DNA of 64,000 bases from Ensifer sp. PDNC004 (GTDB taxonomy: Bacteria; Pseudomonadota; Alphaproteobacteria; Rhizobiales; Rhizobiaceae), in NCBI RefSeq assembly GCF_016919405.1, contig NZ_CP070353.1, forward strand, positions 1,736,001 to 1,800,000. The letters are read 5' to 3'. A model generated the notes under the pieces. It made no database searches. It was not told the DNA's origin and saw only the letters and a list, made by a program, of their open reading frames with translations. Positions 38,025-47,644 of the stretch are shown here, in pieces. The translations under genes were made by a program, and so were the position numbers. How positions within the stretch are numbered: position 1 is the stretch's first letter; each line of letters starts with the position of its first letter.

Positions 38025-39157
38025 TGCGTTACTCCGTCGGTGGCAATCCCGAGCTGACGCGCCAGCGCCAGCAGCTGCTTGCCGCCGTCGCCATCGGCCG
38101 GGAAGGTTTTCAGGCCCTCCCTTAGCGCGGCCAGCGCCTTGTCTCGTTGATCAAGGACAACATGGGAGCGGATCAGTCGCGCCCAGCCTTCGAGATTATC
38201 CGGATTTTCCTTCAGCCGGCTTTCGAGGCTGCCGACCATACCCCGGATCATTTCCTGGCGATCGCCGGCGCTCATGCTCTGGGCCGCAGCCACATCATCG
38301 GCACTCGGATTGCCCGGCGCTGCAGCGCTGGTGGCGCCCCCCAATTCAGCCACGTGCTGTTTGACGAGCGGCAGCCAGGGTGCGTCGGCCGGCGACGTCG
38401 CGACCAGCCGGTTGAAGGCGGTCAGTGCTTCCGCGTTCTTGCCTTCCTGCTTGAGGCCGAGGGCAAGATAGAATTCCGAGCGCGGGTCATTGGGGTCGAG
38501 CGCGAGCGCCTGCTTCAGCGCGTCCTGCGCCTTGCTCGTCACGACGCCGTCGGACTGCACGACCATTGCCTCGGCGTAGCCGCCAAGACGTGCCGGCGTC
38601 GGGCCGAGCAGGCGGATCGCCCGGTCATAGGCATCGACCGCATCTTCGACGCGGCCGTTGCGCATGTAGATCGGCGCAAGCAGGTCCCAGCCGGCGCCGT
38701 CGTTCGGGTTTATCGCCAGGTGGTTCTCGGCCTTGGCAATCAGGATGTTGATGTCGCCATTGGGATCGGCCAGGCGTGCGGCGAGCGGCTGCGCCGGAAG
38801 GCCCGGACTGCCGGTCAGCAAGTAAAGACAGAGCCCGACGGCCGGAAGACAGAGCAGCACGAAGGCCTGGGCCAGACGGCTGACACTGCGACGCGGCGCA
38901 GCAGCCGGCGCCACTTCGCTGTCGCTCTCGCCAACGGCCAGCAGCCGGCGCGCCACTTCGGCGCGCGCAAGCTCGGCGTCATCGCCGCCGATCAGACCGC
39001 TGTCCTGGTCGCGCTTCAACTCCTCGAGCTGGTCGCGATAGACTTCGATGTCATGGCTGTGGGGAGACGACGGGGCTTCCCCTGCCCGCAGCAGCGGCAG
39101 GATGAGCACGGCAGCGACAGCCGCCGTCAGGGTGGCGACGAGGATCCAGAACAACAT
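38021..39157 (-). CDS. cycH: Cytochrome c maturation protein CycH/CcmI
   Basis: A 378-residue membrane protein. Two helices (about 4-22 and 98-116) flank a cytoplasmic loop, then a periplasmic TPR domain follows (about 150-370) that holds apocytochrome c for heme ligation: [35 protein letters not shown] and similar helices. It is first of the cycHJKL operon with a 4-base overlap into cycJ. The frame and length agree with rhizobial CycH. Confidence 0.94.
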   Translation of the reverse strand: MLFWILVATLTAAVAAVLILPLLRAGEAPSSPHSHDIEVYRDQLEELKRDQDSGLIGGDDAELARAEVARRLLAVGESDSEVAPAAAPRRSVSRLAQAFVLLCLPAVGLCLYLLTGSPGLPAQPLAARLADPNGDINILIAKAENHLAINPNDGAGWDLLAPIYMRNGRVEDAVDAYDRAIRLLGPTPARLGGYAEAMVVQSDGVVTSKAQDALKQALALDPNDPRSEFYLALGLKQEGKNAEALTAFNRLVATSPADAPWLPLVKQHVAELGGATSAAAPGNPSADDVAAAQSMSAGDRQEMIRGMVGSLESRLKENPDNLEGWARLIRSHVVLDQRDKALAALREGLKTFPADGDGGKQLLALARQLGIATDGVTQ

Positions 39158-39286
39158 GGAAGCTCAATACTATGGCCCCCATGCCATTCCAACACGAAAA
39201 CCCCTTATGACGGAGATTTGAGGCGTTTCGCCGCAACGGCGGATCGAGCCGCCCGGGCGCATCCGGAAGACCCGGCCCGCCAGGCC

Positions 39287-39727
39287 TCAGGTCAGCGGCG
39301 TCCAGCTGCCGTCCGGGTTGCGGCAGGCAGCGCCCCGCGCCGTCTTCGGCTGGCCCTTGACGGTAACCGTGTGGCTATACTGGCGGCAGTTCTGCGACCC
39401 GACCTGATAGGGAGCGGCTGCAACGACCGAACCGTTGACGCCGCGCCCGTCCCAGGTCACCGGCTGGCCACCGGGGGCCGCTTCAAGTGCGCGGTACTCC
39501 GCCTCCAGGGCCCGCTGGCGGTCCGATGCTCCGATGTCGAGATCGGTAAGACGCGCGATCACCCCGCCCTGGAGTGCCGCGATGTAATTGGTCGAGGTGG
39601 CACCGCGCGTCGCCGTCGAGCCGAGGCTGGCGGCCGCACCCTTGCTGCCCGTCGTGCCGCATCCGGCCAGTGCGACGGCCGAAGCGACCACAACGATCCT
39701 GCCGCCGACGACAATAGCCCGTGTCAT
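39287..39727 (-). CDS. Outer-membrane lipoprotein, surface-antigen-like
   Basis: A 146-residue predicted lipoprotein: a basic start then a hydrophobic stretch ending VALAGC (lipobox, Cys near 23). The mature part is Gly/Ala-rich and then has WDGRGVNGSVVAA, QNCRQYSHTVTVKGQPKTARGAACRNPDGSW, the pattern of the 17-kDa surface-antigen/RT0821 family of alphaproteobacteria, with two Cys that could pair. Function unknown. Start codons at 39745 or 39757 are possible alternatives; I chose 39727 because it gives a compact lipoprotein signal. Confidence 0.8.
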   Translation of the reverse strand: MTRAIVVGGRIVVVASAVALAGCGTTGSKGAAASLGSTATRGATSTNYIAALQGGVIARLTDLDIGASDRQRALEAEYRALEAAPGGQPVTWDGRGVNGSVVAAAPYQVGSQNCRQYSHTVTVKGQPKTARGAACRNPDGSWTPLT

Positions 39728-39964
39728 TTCTGCCTGGTTCCTCATGATCCGCGACACTCAATCATCCTATCCGAAGTCGCATCCTTAAGCTCGTTCCATT
39801 CGAGCACGGTGACGACTAGTCCTTGATTTTCTTTTGGCATTCCCCGCGTGCCGAGGCAACGGCGGGCCCTGCGGGTGTGACATTTTCAAGCACGGGTGTG
39901 ACCCCTAAATCACGATGGATTCGCAAGCGAGCGACGCCAGACCCACGTATTTCTCCCGCACCCT

Positions 39965-41350
39965 CTAAACGGCCGCCGGCAAAACCAGTTCCGCCCGCAA
40001 GCCTCCCTCGTCCCGCCGCGACAGGGTGATGGTGCCCTGGTACTCCCGAACGATCTCGCTGACGATCGAAAGACCGAGCCCGGTTCCCGGCTTGCTTTCG
40101 TCGAGCCGCTTGCCGCGCTTCATCGCCACGGCGATCTGGTCGGGGTTGAGCCCCGGCCCATCGTCGTCGACATCGAGAACGATCCACTGCCGTCCTGGTT
40201 CCTTGGCATGAACCTCGCTCGGCGCCGGCCTGACGTTCAGCCATACCTCGGCTCGGGCGTGGCGGGCGGCATTTTCGAGCAGGTTGCCGACGGTCTCCTC
40301 GACGTCCTGCAGCTCCATGGCAAGAACCAGTCCCGGCGGGTTGATAGACAGATGAACCTGCTTTTCCGGATTGAGCTTGCGCATGACGCGCACGAGGCGT
40401 TCGAGCGCCGGCTGCGCTTCGGTCCGCGCCAGCACGGACTCACGCTGCGCCGCGATCCGGGCGCGGCTCAGATAGGACTGAACCTGGGTCTGCATCGCAT
40501 CGACCTGGGTGCGCACCAGCTCGCCGTGCGATGCCTCGAGCACCCGCGCCTCGTTCAGCAACACCGCGATCGGCGTCTTCAGCGAATGGGCGAGATTGCC
40601 GACCTGCATGCGGGCGCGCTCGACGATGCGGCGGTTGCTGTCGATCAGGGCGTTGACCTCGTTGGCGAGCGGCTGGATCTCGCGCGGGAATGCGCCATCC
40701 AAGCGTTCGCTTTCGCCGGCGCGGATCTTTTCCATCGAGCGCCGGACCTCATCGAGAGGCCTAAGACCGAAGAGGATGGTGAGCGCGTTCACGCCAAGCC
40801 CACCAAGACCGAAGATGGAGAGCGCGATCGTCAGGTTGCGGGTGAAGCGGTTGATGTCGGCCTCGAGCACATCGCGGTTGCCCGCCACGCGAAAGCGCGC
40901 CGTGTGGCCCTGGATGTCGAGAACGACCTCGGTCTCGGAGACCTCGACCTCGTTCCCGAAGGGATCCTTGGTGGTGTAGAAGCGGACATAGCCGGTATCG
41001 AAGGGCACCTCGTCGACGCTGGCGATCGGCAGCTTGCCGTTGCCGAGCGAGGTCGAGATCAAAGGCGGCGTGTCGAACTCGCCGATCGGATCGACGATCC
41101 AGTACCAGCCGGTCTGCGGCTGCGAGAACCGGAGGTCGCCAAGCTGCGGGCTCCCCGACAGCACCGTCCTCTCGTTGACGGAAATCGAGTTGACGACGTT
41201 GAAGAGCTGGGCGCGCAGCAGGTCCTTGAAGCCGCGCTCGGAGCCCTGGCGATAGAGCTCGGAGATCACCACGCCGATCACGACGAGCGCCACCACCGCC
41301 CAGACGGTGGAGACCACCAGAACGCGTGCGGTGAGCGATCTAATTGCCAT
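39965..41350 (-). CDS. feuQ: FeuQ sensor kinase
   Basis: A 461-residue membrane kinase. Helices at about 8-30 and 172-195 flank a periplasmic sensor of about 140 residues. A linker and HisKA with GNLAHSLKTPIAVLLNEARVL (His255) follow, then HATPase with NLLENAARHA, DDDGPGL and GTGLGLSIVSEI. The NLAHSLKTP box is that of PhoQ-type kinases. It overlaps FeuP by 11 bases. In Sinorhizobium the FeuQ/FeuP pair controls cyclic glucan export (ndvA) in response to osmotic signals; this call is by order and recall of the locus. Confidence 0.85.
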   Translation of the reverse strand: MAIRSLTARVLVVSTVWAVVALVVIGVVISELYRQGSERGFKDLLRAQLFNVVNSISVNERTVLSGSPQLGDLRFSQPQTGWYWIVDPIGEFDTPPLISTSLGNGKLPIASVDEVPFDTGYVRFYTTKDPFGNEVEVSETEVVLDIQGHTARFRVAGNRDVLEADINRFTRNLTIALSIFGLGGLGVNALTILFGLRPLDEVRRSMEKIRAGESERLDGAFPREIQPLANEVNALIDSNRRIVERARMQVGNLAHSLKTPIAVLLNEARVLEASHGELVRTQVDAMQTQVQSYLSRARIAAQRESVLARTEAQPALERLVRVMRKLNPEKQVHLSINPPGLVLAMELQDVEETVGNLLENAARHARAEVWLNVRPAPSEVHAKEPGRQWIVLDVDDDGPGLNPDQIAVAMKRGKRLDESKPGTGLGLSIVSEIVREYQGTITLSRRDEGGLRAELVLPAAV

Positions 41351-42011
41351 TGCCCGGCGCTTGCATACGGTATCCGAGACCGCGCACCGTTTCGATCAGA
41401 TCGTTGCCGATCTTCTTGCGCAGCCGGCCGATGAACACTTCAATCGTATTGGAATCGCGATCGAAATCCTGATCGTACATGTGCTCGACCAGTTCCGTGC
41501 GCGAAACCACCTGCCCCATGTGGTGCATGAGATAGGAGAGCAGCCGGAACTCGTGCGACGTCAGCTTCAATGCCACGCCATCGACCGTTGCCTTGGAGCC
41601 CTTGGTATCGAGGCGGACCGGGCCGCAGACGATCTCCGAGCTCGCATGGCCGGCAGCGCGCCGGATCAGCGCGCGGATGCGGGCGAGAACTTCTTCGACG
41701 TGGAAGGGCTTGGCGACATAGTCGTCGGCGCCGGCATCGATGCCGGCCACCTTGTCGCTCCAGCGGTCACGCGCCGTCAGGATCAGAACCGGCATGGTCT
41801 TGCCGTCGCCGCGCCATTTTTCAAGGACGGTGATGCCGTCCATCTCCGGCAGGCCGATGTCGAGGATCACGGCATCATAGGGCTCGGCGTCGCCGAGATA
41901 GTGCCCCTCCTCGCCATCATAGGCCTGGTCAACGACGTAGCCGGCCTCCTTCAGCACCTCGGCGAGCTGCCGGTTCAGGTTGGCGTCGTCCTCGACAATC
42001 AGAATGCGCAT
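41340..42011 (-). CDS. feuP: FeuP response regulator
   Basis: A 223-residue OmpR/PhoP-type regulator. Asp51 is the phosphoacceptor (DAVILDIGLPEMDG), with VEDD at 6-9 and Lys in DDYVAKPFH near 102. The winged helix (about 128-220) has LTSHEFRLLSYLMHHMGQVVSR and EVFIGRLRKKIG. Its kinase overlaps by 11 bases. FeuN lies upstream, and a palindromic repeat fills the 140-base gap between feuN and feuP. Confidence 0.88.
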   Translation of the reverse strand: MRILIVEDDANLNRQLAEVLKEAGYVVDQAYDGEEGHYLGDAEPYDAVILDIGLPEMDGITVLEKWRGDGKTMPVLILTARDRWSDKVAGIDAGADDYVAKPFHVEEVLARIRALIRRAAGHASSEIVCGPVRLDTKGSKATVDGVALKLTSHEFRLLSYLMHHMGQVVSRTELVEHMYDQDFDRDSNTIEVFIGRLRKKIGNDLIETVRGLGYRMQAPGNGN

Positions 42012-42040
42012 CCGTCTTTACTTCCTCTCGCGGCCATCCT

Positions 42041-42144
42041 GCTGCATGTGTCGCCAAATCTGGCCAATTCAAGGATAAGAACACGCAGCCATTCAAAGTG
42101 CTACAGCGACCTTCGTACGCCTGATACGGCACACGGCGCTGCAG
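42041..42144 (+). repeat. Palindromic intergenic repeat, copy B (diverged)
   Basis: Keeps the outline of copy A: CTGCATGTG at 42042 opposite ACACGCAG, then TCAAAGTGCTACAGCG, CTTCGTACGCCTGATACG and GCGCTGCAG. Inner stems are partly decayed. It sits inside the feuN-feuP gap, where it could act as an mRNA processing or stability site. Confidence 0.7.
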
Positions 42145-42151
42145 GGATAGC

Positions 42152-42406
42152 CTACATCGGCACCTTGACGGTTACCTTCTTCGGCCTACCGCCATTGCCG
42201 GGAACAAGCACGGTGATCACGCACTGACCATCGGACGTCGGCTGCGCCGACAGCAACTCGCCGCCGGTGTCGGCCACGACCTGCGCGGCAGCCGCACTGC
42301 AATCGCCGGCCACACGAACGACAAGATCCGACGGCACGCTGATCGCTGGCGGGCTGAAGCCGGCGAGGCCTGCAGCAAGCGCGGCTATGATCACTGGTGA
42401 AGACAT
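42152..42406 (-). CDS. feuN: FeuN-like small periplasmic inhibitor of FeuPQ
   Basis: An 84-residue protein with an N-terminal export signal (MSSPVIIAALAAGLAGFSPPA) and a small mature domain with two Cys (GDCSAAA and DGQCVITV) that may pair, and a basic C-terminus (GRPKKVTVKVPM). In Sinorhizobium, FeuN is a periplasmic protein of about this size encoded just upstream of feuP that holds FeuQ in its inactive state. Position, size and layout fit. An open frame runs further upstream to 42682, but its extension has no export signal and is rejected. Confidence 0.72.
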   Translation of the reverse strand: MSSPVIIAALAAGLAGFSPPAISVPSDLVVRVAGDCSAAAAQVVADTGGELLSAQPTSDGQCVITVLVPGNGGRPKKVTVKVPM

Positions 42407-43203
42407 GAACGCACTTTCGACTTGGGAAGCATCATGGCAGAAGGAATAAACGAACGAGGCTGAATGGCAAATGAATGTCGGCCTTTCGGACCGGCAAGCA
42501 CTATCGGGAAACGCATCACCTCCCCCGAAATCCGACCTTAGATTGCGGCGATTCTTCCCTGGAGGAAACCCGCATCGGCCAATCCGTTGCCTAGCCATAG
42601 CCGCGTCCTGCGACAGTTTGAGCGACGCGATCGCGCAAGGAACGCGGCCCGGAACCCAAGGCCACCAGACGGAACAGCCCAACCGTCAGCTTTCGTTAAG
42701 CATGTTTCGCTAGGATCGTTTTGCTGACCTAAACAGCGCCGTTCCCGATCGAGGGCGGCATGGCTGCGCACCCATTTTGCCGATTCTTTTGAATCGCTTG
42801 GCGGATGTCGCTCGCAGCGTGATTCAAACACTTCAGAAACTGATTCAGGTTCGGCGCCCTTTCAAACAAGGCTCGGCCATCACGGCCCTCGGCCCTGCCG
42901 AGGCAATGCGTCACCACGGCACCGATCACGCCCGCAGCAGTGTCGTCTTCTTAGACACAGCACTGCGAACCGGCCGACCCTTTTGCCACAATCTATGCGC
43001 GCAAATTACTTCAAAAATAGCTGCAACTTAAACCTGTTGACGACCAGGCGCGATGCGTGCTGTGTATAAACGAAAAATTAATCGATTTAAAGATTTTTCA
43101 ATCGTTTAAATGATTTAAGCCACTGATTTACAAAGCCTTTGCGATGTGAAATTGTCCGCCACATCATACATCACGAAACCGTCACAGAACCCGGGAGGAT
43201 CGC
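42407..43203. other. Long intergenic region
   Basis: Nearly 800 bases without a convincing gene. The frames at 42729-42929 and 42777-43031 look like chance: there is no ribosome site and no domain. The last 150 bases are AT-rich and carry two matched palindromic sites at 43080-43115, described separately. A small RNA in the 42450-43000 part cannot be excluded from sequence alone. Confidence 0.4.
43080..43115. promoter_or_regulatory. Two AATC-N8-GATT sites, 20 bases apart
   Basis: AATCGATTTAAAGATT (43080-43095) and AATCGTTTAAATGATT (43100-43115) share the frame AATC, eight bases centred on a TTTAAA-like core, GATT. The centres are 20 bases apart, about two helical turns. This looks like a paired dimer operator upstream of the small gene at 43204. 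Confidence 0.5.
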
Positions 43204-43344
43204 ATGCAGACGCTCGCAAACAACCAGCCCGCATCTCAGCAGTCCAAAGTACCGCAATCATTGCTCGACCGTTTCGAGAGCGAATGGCGTGAGATGCGCG
43301 CCGCGAGCGACGCAACGCCGAAGCCGGTCGCACCGGCGGAATAA
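43204..43344 (+). CDS. Tiny polar protein, 46 aa
   Basis: The ATG has CCCGGGAGGATCGC upstream, a strong ribosome site. The 46-residue product is polar, with a central acidic/aromatic helix (LLDRFESEWREMRAAS) and a Pro/Ala-rich end. No signal peptide. No family is known to me. A 7-bp hairpin with T run follows at 43416, and a paired operator-like site lies upstream, so the gene looks like a complete small unit. Confidence 0.6.
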   Translation: MQTLANNQPASQQSKVPQSLLDRFESEWREMRAASDATPKPVAPAE

Positions 43345-43659
43345 GGCCCGCCTGAGTGGCGCGCCTGCGCGTCACCAGCCCTGCCCTTCGATTTCCCTAG
43401 ATTGTCGTCGGACAGCGCTCGTTCAGAGCGCTTTTCGGTGAGTCCTTAGCAGACCGGCGGTGAGGCTATCACCGCTGGTCGCGACGTTTCCACCCCAGTG
43501 CGGCCGGCGAGGCACCACCGATGCCAAAGCCCATCCAGGCAGCCCGATCAGGCTCCGCTAGCGCCCTTTTCGAGCGCGCGCATCAAGGGCGCCCCTTGCA
43601 ATTTTTGTAGTGATTTTCAGCCTTTTTGCCATTCGGCAAAAGCATGTTAATCTTTCTTC
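43345..43659. other. Intergenic region with terminator
   Basis: About 315 bases between the tiny gene and the YjbR gene. It holds the terminator at 43416-43437 and then GC-rich sequence without a gene. No other feature is visible. Confidence 0.4.
43416..43437 (+). terminator. Terminator after the tiny 46-aa gene
   Basis: AGCGCTC (43416-43422), loop GTTCA, GAGCGCT (43428-43434), then TTT. Short but perfect stem 71 bases past the stop. Confidence 0.6.
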
Positions 43660-43998
43660 ATGCTGACGGAAGAGATCGAAAGACTCGCGCTGAGCCTGCC
43701 CGGAACGGAGGAAAATGCGCATTTCGGAACGCGAGATTTCCGCGTTGGGAAGCGTATTTTCATGAGCCTGCCGGAAGCCGGGCGCGCCGTTTTCAAGTTC
43801 ACGCCCGATCAGCAGCGCATGCTTCTGGAGATGGAGCCCGGCGTCTGCGCCGCGGTGCCGGGAGGTTGGGGCGACCGTGGCTGGACCTCGCTCTATTTCG
43901 TACAGGCCGACGAGGATCTCGTGCGGCAGTCGATGGAAACGGCATGGCGCAATGTTGCGCCGAAAAGCCTCGTCAAGAAGAACGGCGGCAGCCACTAG
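43660..43998 (+). CDS. MmcQ/YjbR family protein
   Basis: A 112-residue protein with the YjbR (CyaY-like) fold: ERLALSLPGTEENAHFGTRDFRVGKRIFMSL at about 5-36, then FKFTPDQQRMLLEMEPGVCAAVPGGWGDRGWTSL and a basic C-terminal end VAPKSLVKKNGG. The family includes small DNA-binding or nucleic-acid-linked proteins, but the role here is unknown. It is cytoplasmic and monocistronic, convergent with the YcgN gene 74 bases away. Confidence 0.88.
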   Translation: MLTEEIERLALSLPGTEENAHFGTRDFRVGKRIFMSLPEAGRAVFKFTPDQQRMLLEMEPGVCAAVPGGWGDRGWTSLYFVQADEDLVRQSMETAWRNVAPKSLVKKNGGSH

Positions 43999-44072
43999 AG
44001 TTTCGTTGGGGCAGAACGGCCCTGCCGGCGCCGCACTGCCAAAACGATTCCGCCACTTCGGCTAACCCCTTG

Positions 44073-44546
44073 TTAGTCCAAGTTTTCCTGTCCGACTTCC
44101 AGCGGCCAGGTGACGAGATAATCCTCGTAATCGTCGACATCGATGCCGTCTTCCGCAACGGTGCGGCCGCGGACGGAAATGCCGGCGGCGTGAACCGTTT
44201 CCGGATCGCCCGAAATCAACGGATGCCACCAATAGAGATCGCGCCCTTCGGCCACCAGCCGGTAGCCGCAGGTCGGCGGCAGCCAGGTTATCTCGCGCAC
44301 GGCCTTCGGCGTCAGCTGGATACAGTCGGGCACAGTCGCCTGGCGGTTGGGATAGTCCTTGCAGCGACAGCTCTCGCCGTCGAGAAGCGTACAGCGGATC
44401 GAGGTCCAGGCGATCTCGCTCGTGTCCCAATCCTCGAGCTTGTTGAGACAACAGAGGCCGCAGCCGTCACAGAGGCTTTCCCACTCGGTGTCGGTCATGT
44501 CTTCAAGGCTTTTCGCCTTCCAGAAAGGCATTTCGCCCATCGTCAT
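44073..44546 (-). CDS. YcgN/UPF0260 family cysteine-cluster protein
   Basis: A 157-residue protein. Cysteines occur in [16 protein letters not shown] (about 27-34), [18 protein letters not shown] and PDC/CGYRL, the arrangement of the YkgJ/YcgN zinc- or iron-sulfur-binding family. [24 protein letters not shown] is the family start. Function unknown. The ATG at 44546 is chosen; ATGs at 44540 and 44627 are also open, the latter adding a basic leader not seen in the family. Confidence 0.88.
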   Translation of the reverse strand: MTMGEMPFWKAKSLEDMTDTEWESLCDGCGLCCLNKLEDWDTSEIAWTSIRCTLLDGESCRCKDYPNRQATVPDCIQLTPKAVREITWLPPTCGYRLVAEGRDLYWWHPLISGDPETVHAAGISVRGRTVAEDGIDVDDYEDYLVTWPLEVGQENLD

Positions 44547-44692
44547 CACACTTTCGTCAAATCGCTCGCGATACAGAAATTTCGCAGAAAATTGCCGGTT
44601 TTTTAAGGCCGGCGGCGCGATATGCAAGTAGATTGGAATTTGACGCCGTGCAAATATTACATGGCGCCGGCATGATGCCGTAGAGCCTTCAG

Positions 44693-46909
44693 GTGGTTGA
44701 GACCGTGCGGGAACCGAGGAAAGACGATAATCGGCCGAAGAAACGGCACATCTTTCTCAGGATCGACTCCTGGATCGATTCCACAGTCTGGAATGCCGGC
44801 TTCAAGCTGGGGCAATGGTGGGAAGACACCACCATCTTCTTCCGCCGCTTCCGCGCCACGGGCTGGAAGAAAGTCGTCTTCGAGGTGCTCGGCGAAGGCA
44901 TGAACTGGGGCACGGTCGGCTCTGTGCTGATGCTGGCACTCGCCCTTCCCGCCTTCGAGGAAACCAAGGGCAACTGGCGCGCCCAGAGCGATTTCGCCGT
45001 CACCTTCCTCGACCGCTACGGCAATGAAATCGGCCACCGCGGCATCATCCACGAAGACTCCGTACCGATCGACGAGCTGCCGGATCACCTTATCAAGGCA
45101 GTGCTGGCGACCGAAGACCGGCGCTTCTTCGACCATTGGGGCATCGACTTCCTCGGCCTTGCCCGTGCCATGACCGAAAACGCCCGCGCCGGCGGTGTCG
45201 TGCAGGGCGGCTCCACATTGACGCAGCAGCTTGCCAAGAACCTCTTCCTGTCGAACGAGCGGACGATCGAACGCAAGATCAAGGAAGCCTTCCTCGCCGT
45301 CTGGCTGGAATGCAACCTGTCGAAGAAGGAAATCCTCCGGCTCTATCTCGACCGCGCCTATATGGGCGGCGGTACCTTCGGTGCGGCGGCTGCGGCGCAG
45401 TTCTATTTCGGCAAGTCGATCACCGATGTCAGCCTGGCGGAATCGGCGATGCTTGCCGGCCTCTTCAAGGCGCCGGCGCGCTACGCGCCGCACGTCAACC
45501 TGCCAGCCGCACGCGGACGCGCCAACGAGGTTCTGACCAACCTCGTCCAGGGTGGCCTGATGACCGAGGGTCAGGTGATCGCCGCGCGCCTCAATCCGGC
45601 GACAGTCATCGATCGCGCCCAGGTGAAGGCGCCCGACTTCTTCCTCGACTGGGCCTTCGACGAAGTCCAGCGCATCGCCCGCCCCTTCGCGCAACATTCG
45701 CTGATCGTGCGCACTACCATCGACATGGGCCTGCAGAATGCCGCCGAGGATTCGGTGGAATCGAGCCTGCGCCAATATGGCGAGAGCTTCCGCGTCAAGC
45801 AGGGTGCGCTGGTGATGGTCGAGAACGGCGGCGCCGTGCGCGCCATGGTCGGCGGCCGCGACTATGGCGAGAGTCAGTTCAACCGCGCCACCCGCGCATT
45901 GCGCCAGCCGGGTTCATCTTTCAAGGTCTATACCTACGCGGCAGCGATGGAAAAAGGCATGACGCCGGAGACGGTCGTCGTCGACGCGCCGATCACCTGG
46001 CGCGGATGGTCGCCGCAGAATTATGGCCGCAGCTATGCCGGCCGCATCACCATCCTGACGGCCATCGCCAAGTCGATCAACACCATTCCCGTGCGCCTCG
46101 CAAAGGACAAGCTCGGCACGGACCTGATCGCCCAAACGGCCAAGGACATGGGCATCGAGACCCCGATCCGGACCGACAAGACCATGCCGCTCGGCACATC
46201 GGAAGTGACCGTGCTCGACCAGGCGACCGCCTACGCGGTGTTTCCGGCCGGCGGCATGCAGTCACGCCGCCACGGGATCAGCCAGATCCTCAACTATGAC
46301 GGCGACATTCTCTACGACTTCGGACGCGACGCGCCGCCGGCGCGGCGCATCCTCTCCGAAACCGCCAACACGTCGATGAACTCCATGCTGACGCAGATCC
46401 CGATCATCGGCACGGCGCGCAAGGCCGCGCTCGACAACGGCATCGTCGTCGGCGGCAAGACCGGCACGACGCAGGCCTATCGCGACGCCTGGTTCGTGGG
46501 CTTCACCGGTGACTATACGACTGCGGTCTGGTTCGGTAACGACGACTACACCTCGACCAACAACATGACCGGCGGTTCGCTACCGGCGATGACCTTCAAG
46601 CGGCTGATGGACTACGCCGAGCAGGGCATCGAACACCGGACGATCCCAGGGATTACCGCGCCGACGACGCCGGCAAAGCAGCCGCCGCAGGTGGCGTCAG
46701 CGAAGCCGGACGAAAACGCGTTGCCGCCGTTGGTGCGGCCGCGCTCGCTTTCGACCGACGTCACCCGGCTTCTGCGCAGCATCGGCGAGACCTTCGAAAA
46801 GGCACCGGCACTGAAGGCACCCGAGAAGGCCGGCGGCAAGCTTGCCTCTCTCGGCGCGGCTGAAGAACCACGATCCGGACAGGCAAAGCCCGATGCAGCC
46901 AGCAACTGA
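44693..46909 (+). CDS. Class A penicillin-binding protein (PBP1A-like)
   Basis: A 738-residue bifunctional peptidoglycan synthase. A single membrane anchor (about 73-90) precedes the GT51 glycosyltransferase domain (catalytic Glu141 in [14 protein letters not shown], then [14 protein letters not shown] and ERKIKEAF). The transpeptidase domain has the serine motif S408-S-F-K411, KSINT near 463 and KTGTT near 588. The C-terminal 80 residues are Pro/Ala/Lys-rich and likely periplasmic. The start is GTG at 44693; no earlier ATG is in frame. The next gene encodes a DUF1214 protein 147 bases later. Confidence 0.94.
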   Translation: MVETVREPRKDDNRPKKRHIFLRIDSWIDSTVWNAGFKLGQWWEDTTIFFRRFRATGWKKVVFEVLGEGMNWGTVGSVLMLALALPAFEETKGNWRAQSDFAVTFLDRYGNEIGHRGIIHEDSVPIDELPDHLIKAVLATEDRRFFDHWGIDFLGLARAMTENARAGGVVQGGSTLTQQLAKNLFLSNERTIERKIKEAFLAVWLECNLSKKEILRLYLDRAYMGGGTFGAAAAAQFYFGKSITDVSLAESAMLAGLFKAPARYAPHVNLPAARGRANEVLTNLVQGGLMTEGQVIAARLNPATVIDRAQVKAPDFFLDWAFDEVQRIARPFAQHSLIVRTTIDMGLQNAAEDSVESSLRQYGESFRVKQGALVMVENGGAVRAMVGGRDYGESQFNRATRALRQPGSSFKVYTYAAAMEKGMTPETVVVDAPITWRGWSPQNYGRSYAGRITILTAIAKSINTIPVRLAKDKLGTDLIAQTAKDMGIETPIRTDKTMPLGTSEVTVLDQATAYAVFPAGGMQSRRHGISQILNYDGDILYDFGRDAPPARRILSETANTSMNSMLTQIPIIGTARKAALDNGIVVGGKTGTTQAYRDAWFVGFTGDYTTAVWFGNDDYTSTNNMTGGSLPAMTFKRLMDYAEQGIEHRTIPGITAPTTPAKQPPQVASAKPDENALPPLVRPRSLSTDVTRLLRSIGETFEKAPALKAPEKAGGKLASLGAAEEPRSGQAKPDAASN

Positions 46910-47056
46910 CCGTTCGGCCATGCCCGCCTTGCTTTCGTATCCCGGTTGCGATGTCCGGTTCGAGGTCGTCGCCGTTGCGCCGGCCGCGGATTTCGGCGAC
47001 ATAGTGGGTCAACCCGGCGGTGCTACGCCGCGGGACCATATCCGGTAGAGTCGCCC

Positions 47057-47644
47057 TTGTTTCGAATCCCCTTCCTCGTCGCGCTTACCCTTGCCATCGC
47101 CTTCGGCGGCGGCATCGCCTCGGCGGTATGGGCGCTGAAAGCGACCGTCGGCTTCGGCTCGATCGCGATCGGCCCTTGGGTCGCCTTTCCTGAGGCGCAG
47201 ACGGCCAATGCCGACCCCTATGCCAAGGCGCATCGGGCGCGCGCCGGCGAGTTGCTCTATGGCGGCGCCGAAGGGCTGATGTTCAGCGCCCAGGCCGACA
47301 GCAAGGGCGAAAAGCTCCAGGCGGCCTGCTCCTATGATGTTGCTGGGCTGACCCCACAGGCCCGCTTCTGGACGCTTTACGCCGCGAATGCAGAGGGCCT
47401 GCCGCTGCGGCCCGGCTCCGACCTCCCCTCCGCGCTCAACTCCTGGACGGTCCTGCGCGGCGAAAACAGCAACTTCACCATCCATGTGTCGCCGAACGCA
47501 CAGCCCGACAATTGGCTGGCCGTGCGCCACGCGGGCACGTTCCGGCTGGTGCTGACGCTGCTCGATACGCCGACGGCCGGCTCCTCCGGCCTGATCGATC
47601 TCGCCATGCCGGTGATCACCAAGACGGGTTGCGGCGATGCGTAG
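47057..47644 (+). CDS. DUF1214 exported protein
   Basis: A 195-residue protein with an N-terminal helix or signal anchor (MFRIPFLVALTLAIAFGGGIASAVWA) and a DUF1214 domain (about 70-190, including WTLYAANAEGLPLRPG and SALNSWTVLRGENSNFTIHVSPNAQPDNWL). The start is probably TTG at 47057, with GGTAGAG upstream; no ATG or GTG gives a sensible N-terminus. The next gene (DUF1254) overlaps its stop by 8 bases. DUF1214 and DUF1254 are often fused in one large envelope protein; here they are separate. Role unknown. Confidence 0.82.
   Translation: MFRIPFLVALTLAIAFGGGIASAVWALKATVGFGSIAIGPWVAFPEAQTANADPYAKAHRARAGELLYGGAEGLMFSAQADSKGEKLQAACSYDVAGLTPQARFWTLYAANAEGLPLRPGSDLPSALNSWTVLRGENSNFTIHVSPNAQPDNWLAVRHAGTFRLVLTLLDTPTAGSSGLIDLAMPVITKTGCGDA

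Noticed and set aside
42152..42682. Longer form of the FeuN frame (176 aa)
   Set aside because: The extra N-terminal part lacks a signal peptide and would hide the export signal at 42406.
46894..47048. Short frame between the PBP and DUF1214 genes
   Set aside because: No ribosome site, no domain, and overlaps the PBP end; likely chance.
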